From positions 38,934,055-38,998,054 of the forward strand of contig NC_057762.1 of the NCBI RefSeq assembly GCF_010389155.1: a stretch of 64,000 nt of DNA, read 5' to 3'. Made by a program: the position numbers and the translations under genes. Under the pieces are notes generated by a model. It made no database searches and had not been told where the DNA came from. It saw only the letters and a program-made list of their open reading frames with translations. Positions 61,109-64,000 of the stretch are shown here, piece after piece. Source of the stretch: Erigeron canadensis. Taxonomy: Eukaryota; Streptophyta; Magnoliopsida; Asterales; Asteraceae. The stretch's first letter is position 1, and each line of letters starts with the position of its first letter.

Positions 61109-62418
61109 TATATATACTAAAAGACAGCTGAACTAATAGTTTATTAATCAATTAAAGCTTTCAATTTTATCAAATTGAAAATTGATGATGTCATTATTAA
61201 TTTAAAAATAAATCAAAAATCCTAATAATCATTATTCAAATATATTAATATATTATTTTTATATTAATATTTGTAAAAAAAATTTCACTAATTTACAGTT
61301 TTCTGTTTTTTATCAATAATTTACACTTTTTACCATCACTAAATACTTAATTTACAGTTTTCTGTTTTCCATTAATAATTTACACTTTTTCCTCTCACTA
61401 AATATTTAATTTATAATTATTACAATTTGTAGTTATCAACCCTCACTAAATAGTTAATTAATTATTACAATTTGTACTAAACTTGAGATTTTGTTTTAGA
61501 TTTTATCATTTAACTAATTAAAAAAAGTTCAACATTATTTATATTGTTTTCTTCCATAAATCTTTTCCTTTTAATATACCAAAAGACAGTTGCTCTAAAA
61601 ATTTATTAACTAATCACAACTTTCGATTATTTTTTAAAGCTGACTTTTGTTTTCAATATTGACTTTGATTTATACTTTTTTGTTTTCAATTATAAATTTA
61701 CACTTTTTAACCATGAATTACAATATAGTAAATAAAGAATAATAGTTATTACATATCCAAATAAAGAGTAATAGATAACATATATTCGATTAAATAATAA
61801 CTATTATATATCATAATTATACGTTGTATCATATAAATATATATTAAACTACTAATAAATAAATAAAGTTTAATGTAAATATATTAAGATTTTAAAAGTA
61901 ATTGTACTATTATTCTTTTTTTAAGTTTTTTTTTATTAATTGTCATGATGACACATATACGAAAAATAAAGAATGTAAAAATGTAATCTTTATTGGAAAA
62001 ACAAATAACATTATCATATTCTAATTGATATATTTAGAATATGTTTCATCTACAAATAAGATATAATTTTGAAAGTGTAAAATAAGAATGTCATAGCACC
62101 TCGTGTATCAATAAATCAAATAAAATGATAGTGACCTATTGTGATTTTTTGATATTCAAATATTGCTAAGTATGTAACAATTCGTAACTTGAATGGACAT
62201 CTGATGATTTTGTAATATTCAAATATCGTTATGTATGTCATAATAAACAACTTTGATAAACATATTTTAAAAAATATTTCACTATAAAACTCAAAGTCTT
62301 ATCATATAGATCAATTTTTTTTACTAAAAATTGTAAACTAAACTTTAAATTATACTAAACTAGCATCTAATATTGATAAAATTGTAAACCCGTGTATTTG
62401 ACACGGACCTAAATCTAG
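61109..62418 (+). mobile_element. CCCGTGT-family Helitron(s), possibly two fused copies
   Basis: A family 5' end (TATATACTAAAAGACAG..TGAAC) lies at about 61111 and a second near 61573 (ATATACCAAAAGACAGTTG). One 3' end, hairpin CCCGTGTATTTGACACGG then CTAG (62415-62418), closes the region. Either the first copy lost its 3' end or the second inserted into it. No coding capacity. Confidence 0.6.
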
Positions 62419-63314
62419 CTACACACTAATTGTGGAAAGGAACACACAAATAAATGGTTTAGTACATTACAATCGTATTATACGGTGAACATATATCAAA
62501 GTTACATTTAAACCCCTCTACTTTCCTACAGCATTAATTTCATTCCTGAAGTTTAATATTCCAGGTTGACATATTTAGTCCCTGATAGTCTCTGTTCCCC
62601 TTTTCGATCCGTTGTACATCTGATTTCTCAACGGTTCATTGAACAGTAAATAAACATTGAAACTTACAGTATACAAGTTATTAAATAAGCAAATCTTAAA
62701 TTTCTAACTTAATTTGTATATACGGTGAACAGATCTTATAAGAAGTTACCTTGCATTATTATACTACATTACGTATGATCATATTCAACTTTTGTATATA
62801 TATATGGTGAAAACATGTATTTTAAGTTTTTGCTGCTAGCTAATACAATGATTGTGTTCCGGATGCAATGCTAATTCTATGTATAGCTAGCGGAAGACTA
62901 GCTAGAAGTATGAGAAAATTTGATTTATTACGTACATTCTTAATTACTACTGTATTTGACAGCATTCTGTATTTGAATATCTAATATAATTTTATTTAAA
63001 TAAGTGATACCTATGGGTAGCTCTTTTGGCAGATTATTCCATGAGAAAGTACAGTACTATTATTTTTTTTTTTGTGTACTCCATTAAATTTTGCTAAATC
63101 GTGCATCTCATGTTGTTAGTTTTGATCACCGGCCGTTCTAGTGTACATTTAAAATAATCAACTTGAATAATTCATAATCATTGAAAGTCGCTAGATTTTA
63201 ATTAACACTTCATCTACACTACATATTCATAAGATTATATAATATATATATATATATATGAGTACTGATCGAGGTTAAAAAACCAAATTAATTTATAATG
63301 TAGGTCACCACTAA
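62419..63314. other. Intergenic DNA
   Basis: No gene or element recognised; TA run near 63241-63260. Confidence 0.45.
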
Positions 63315-63480
63315 TTAAACCATCTGGGTTACAGTCCAGGGCCACCTACCCCTAAAAAGCGACTTGATAGGAACACTATACAGGTTTGAATCCCTACAAA
63401 AGCATATTCAACCAGCCAACGTTTTTATGGTCTCACCGTCAGAGAGCTTTGCATGGTCGCTAGTTTGATAGTAAAAATTC
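63315..63480 (+). mobile_element. Possible tRNA-type SINE
   Basis: A box-B-like GGTTTGAATCC lies at 63383-63393, with a weak box-A-like segment about 50 bp upstream. The sequence is more GC-rich than its surroundings. No tail or duplication resolved. Confidence 0.3.
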
Positions 63481-64000
63481 ATCTACGGGACTATGGGGTT
63501 TATAGACATTTACCCCTTTCTAAATTACCAGTAACTGGATCCAAGCAAAAACAGGGGTAAGTTTGACAAATAGATTCAGGAAGTTCCAACCTAAAATAAA
63601 AACTTCAAAAAATGCAGCCGTAGAATGCCAATAAGTTTTATGCCATTTGTTCAAGTTGGTGTATGCAAAAATGCCAAGTGTGGAGAAAAAACATGTGCAG
63701 AGGGGACCATATCTATCTAATAGTGAATGCTGGTTTCCTCTCTGACCTTCGTTGATCAATTCCTGCTGTTCCCGATGAGCAATGGGCGGTGAGCAGGCAG
63801 ACTTTGAACGGCAGATAATTCTAGAATCAATCAATCAATTAACCTGCCACTTTTTCTTCAATTCTTAGCATTGATAGCTCCGTTTACACACTTATATTTA
63901 ACAACTTGTTTATATATAATTTCTAAATATTCCAAGTTTTAACACCTAATTTGCTAGTTGATGATGTACCATCTGTTTAATCCACTTTAATTTGTAATCA
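63481..64000. other. Unassigned sequence with one 104-codon minus-strand frame
   Basis: The minus-strand frame at 63520-63834 encodes 104 residues ending in hydrophobic stretches, in DNA of more balanced composition than the flanks. I do not recognise it, and no splice partner, start context or family is evident. It could be a decayed retroelement or gene fragment. Confidence 0.3.

Noticed and set aside
63520..63834. 104-codon frame considered as an organelle-derived or real gene exon
   Set aside because: I could not match it to a plastid or mitochondrial gene or to any domain; kept only as an unassigned note.

Overview
The window is nuclear DNA from a flowering plant, almost certainly a eudicot. 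It is very AT-rich, the genes carry short GT..AG introns, and most of the sequence is transposable elements of typical plant classes. Several LTR ends look like those of daisy-family (Asteraceae) genomes, but nothing here proves the family. No bacterial, viral or organellar segment was identified.

Only two protein-coding genes are convincing, both on the minus strand. The first (8610-10952) is an intact seven-exon gene for a 504-residue membrane-anchored receptor-like Ser/Thr kinase of the At1g01540/At2g42960/At3g59110 group. The second (28188-29454) is an intact two-exon gene for a 371-residue class B heat-shock factor, HSFB4 (SCHIZORIZA type). They are about 17 kb apart, with transposons between, and no functional link is visible.

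The rest is a layered transposon landscape, and many element boundaries are set by target-site duplications that can be read directly. 1-8.6 kb: MITEs of hAT, Mutator-like and other types plus a small Helitron. 12-16 kb: a MITE, a Helitron and two tandem units of an unclassified hairpin-ended repeat, one with an internal minisatellite. 16.4-21.2 kb: a nearly complete but decayed Ty1-copia element with 208-bp LTRs. 21.3-24.9 kb: Helitrons and a solo LTR. 31.7-37.4 kb: a hAT-like element, then a Mutator-like element with about 470-bp terminal inverted repeats and a perfect 9-bp duplication. Two solo LTRs and a Helitron have inserted into that Mutator-like element. 37.6-48.8 kb: a Helitron-rich zone with head-to-tail tandem Helitrons, one interrupted by a hAT-like element. 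50.7-52.2 kb: a tRNA-type SINE split by a hAT-like element, next to a Helitron end and another hAT-like element. 54 kb: a fold-back CACTA element. 61.1-62.4 kb: more Helitron copies.

The most unusual signals are (i) regularly spaced palindromes inside the long arms of the Mutator-like element; (ii) a set of hAT-like elements with near-identical termini and clean 8-bp duplications but a different internal short-motif array in each copy; and (iii) repeated tandem Helitron junctions. All boundaries were read by eye; no similarity search was run.
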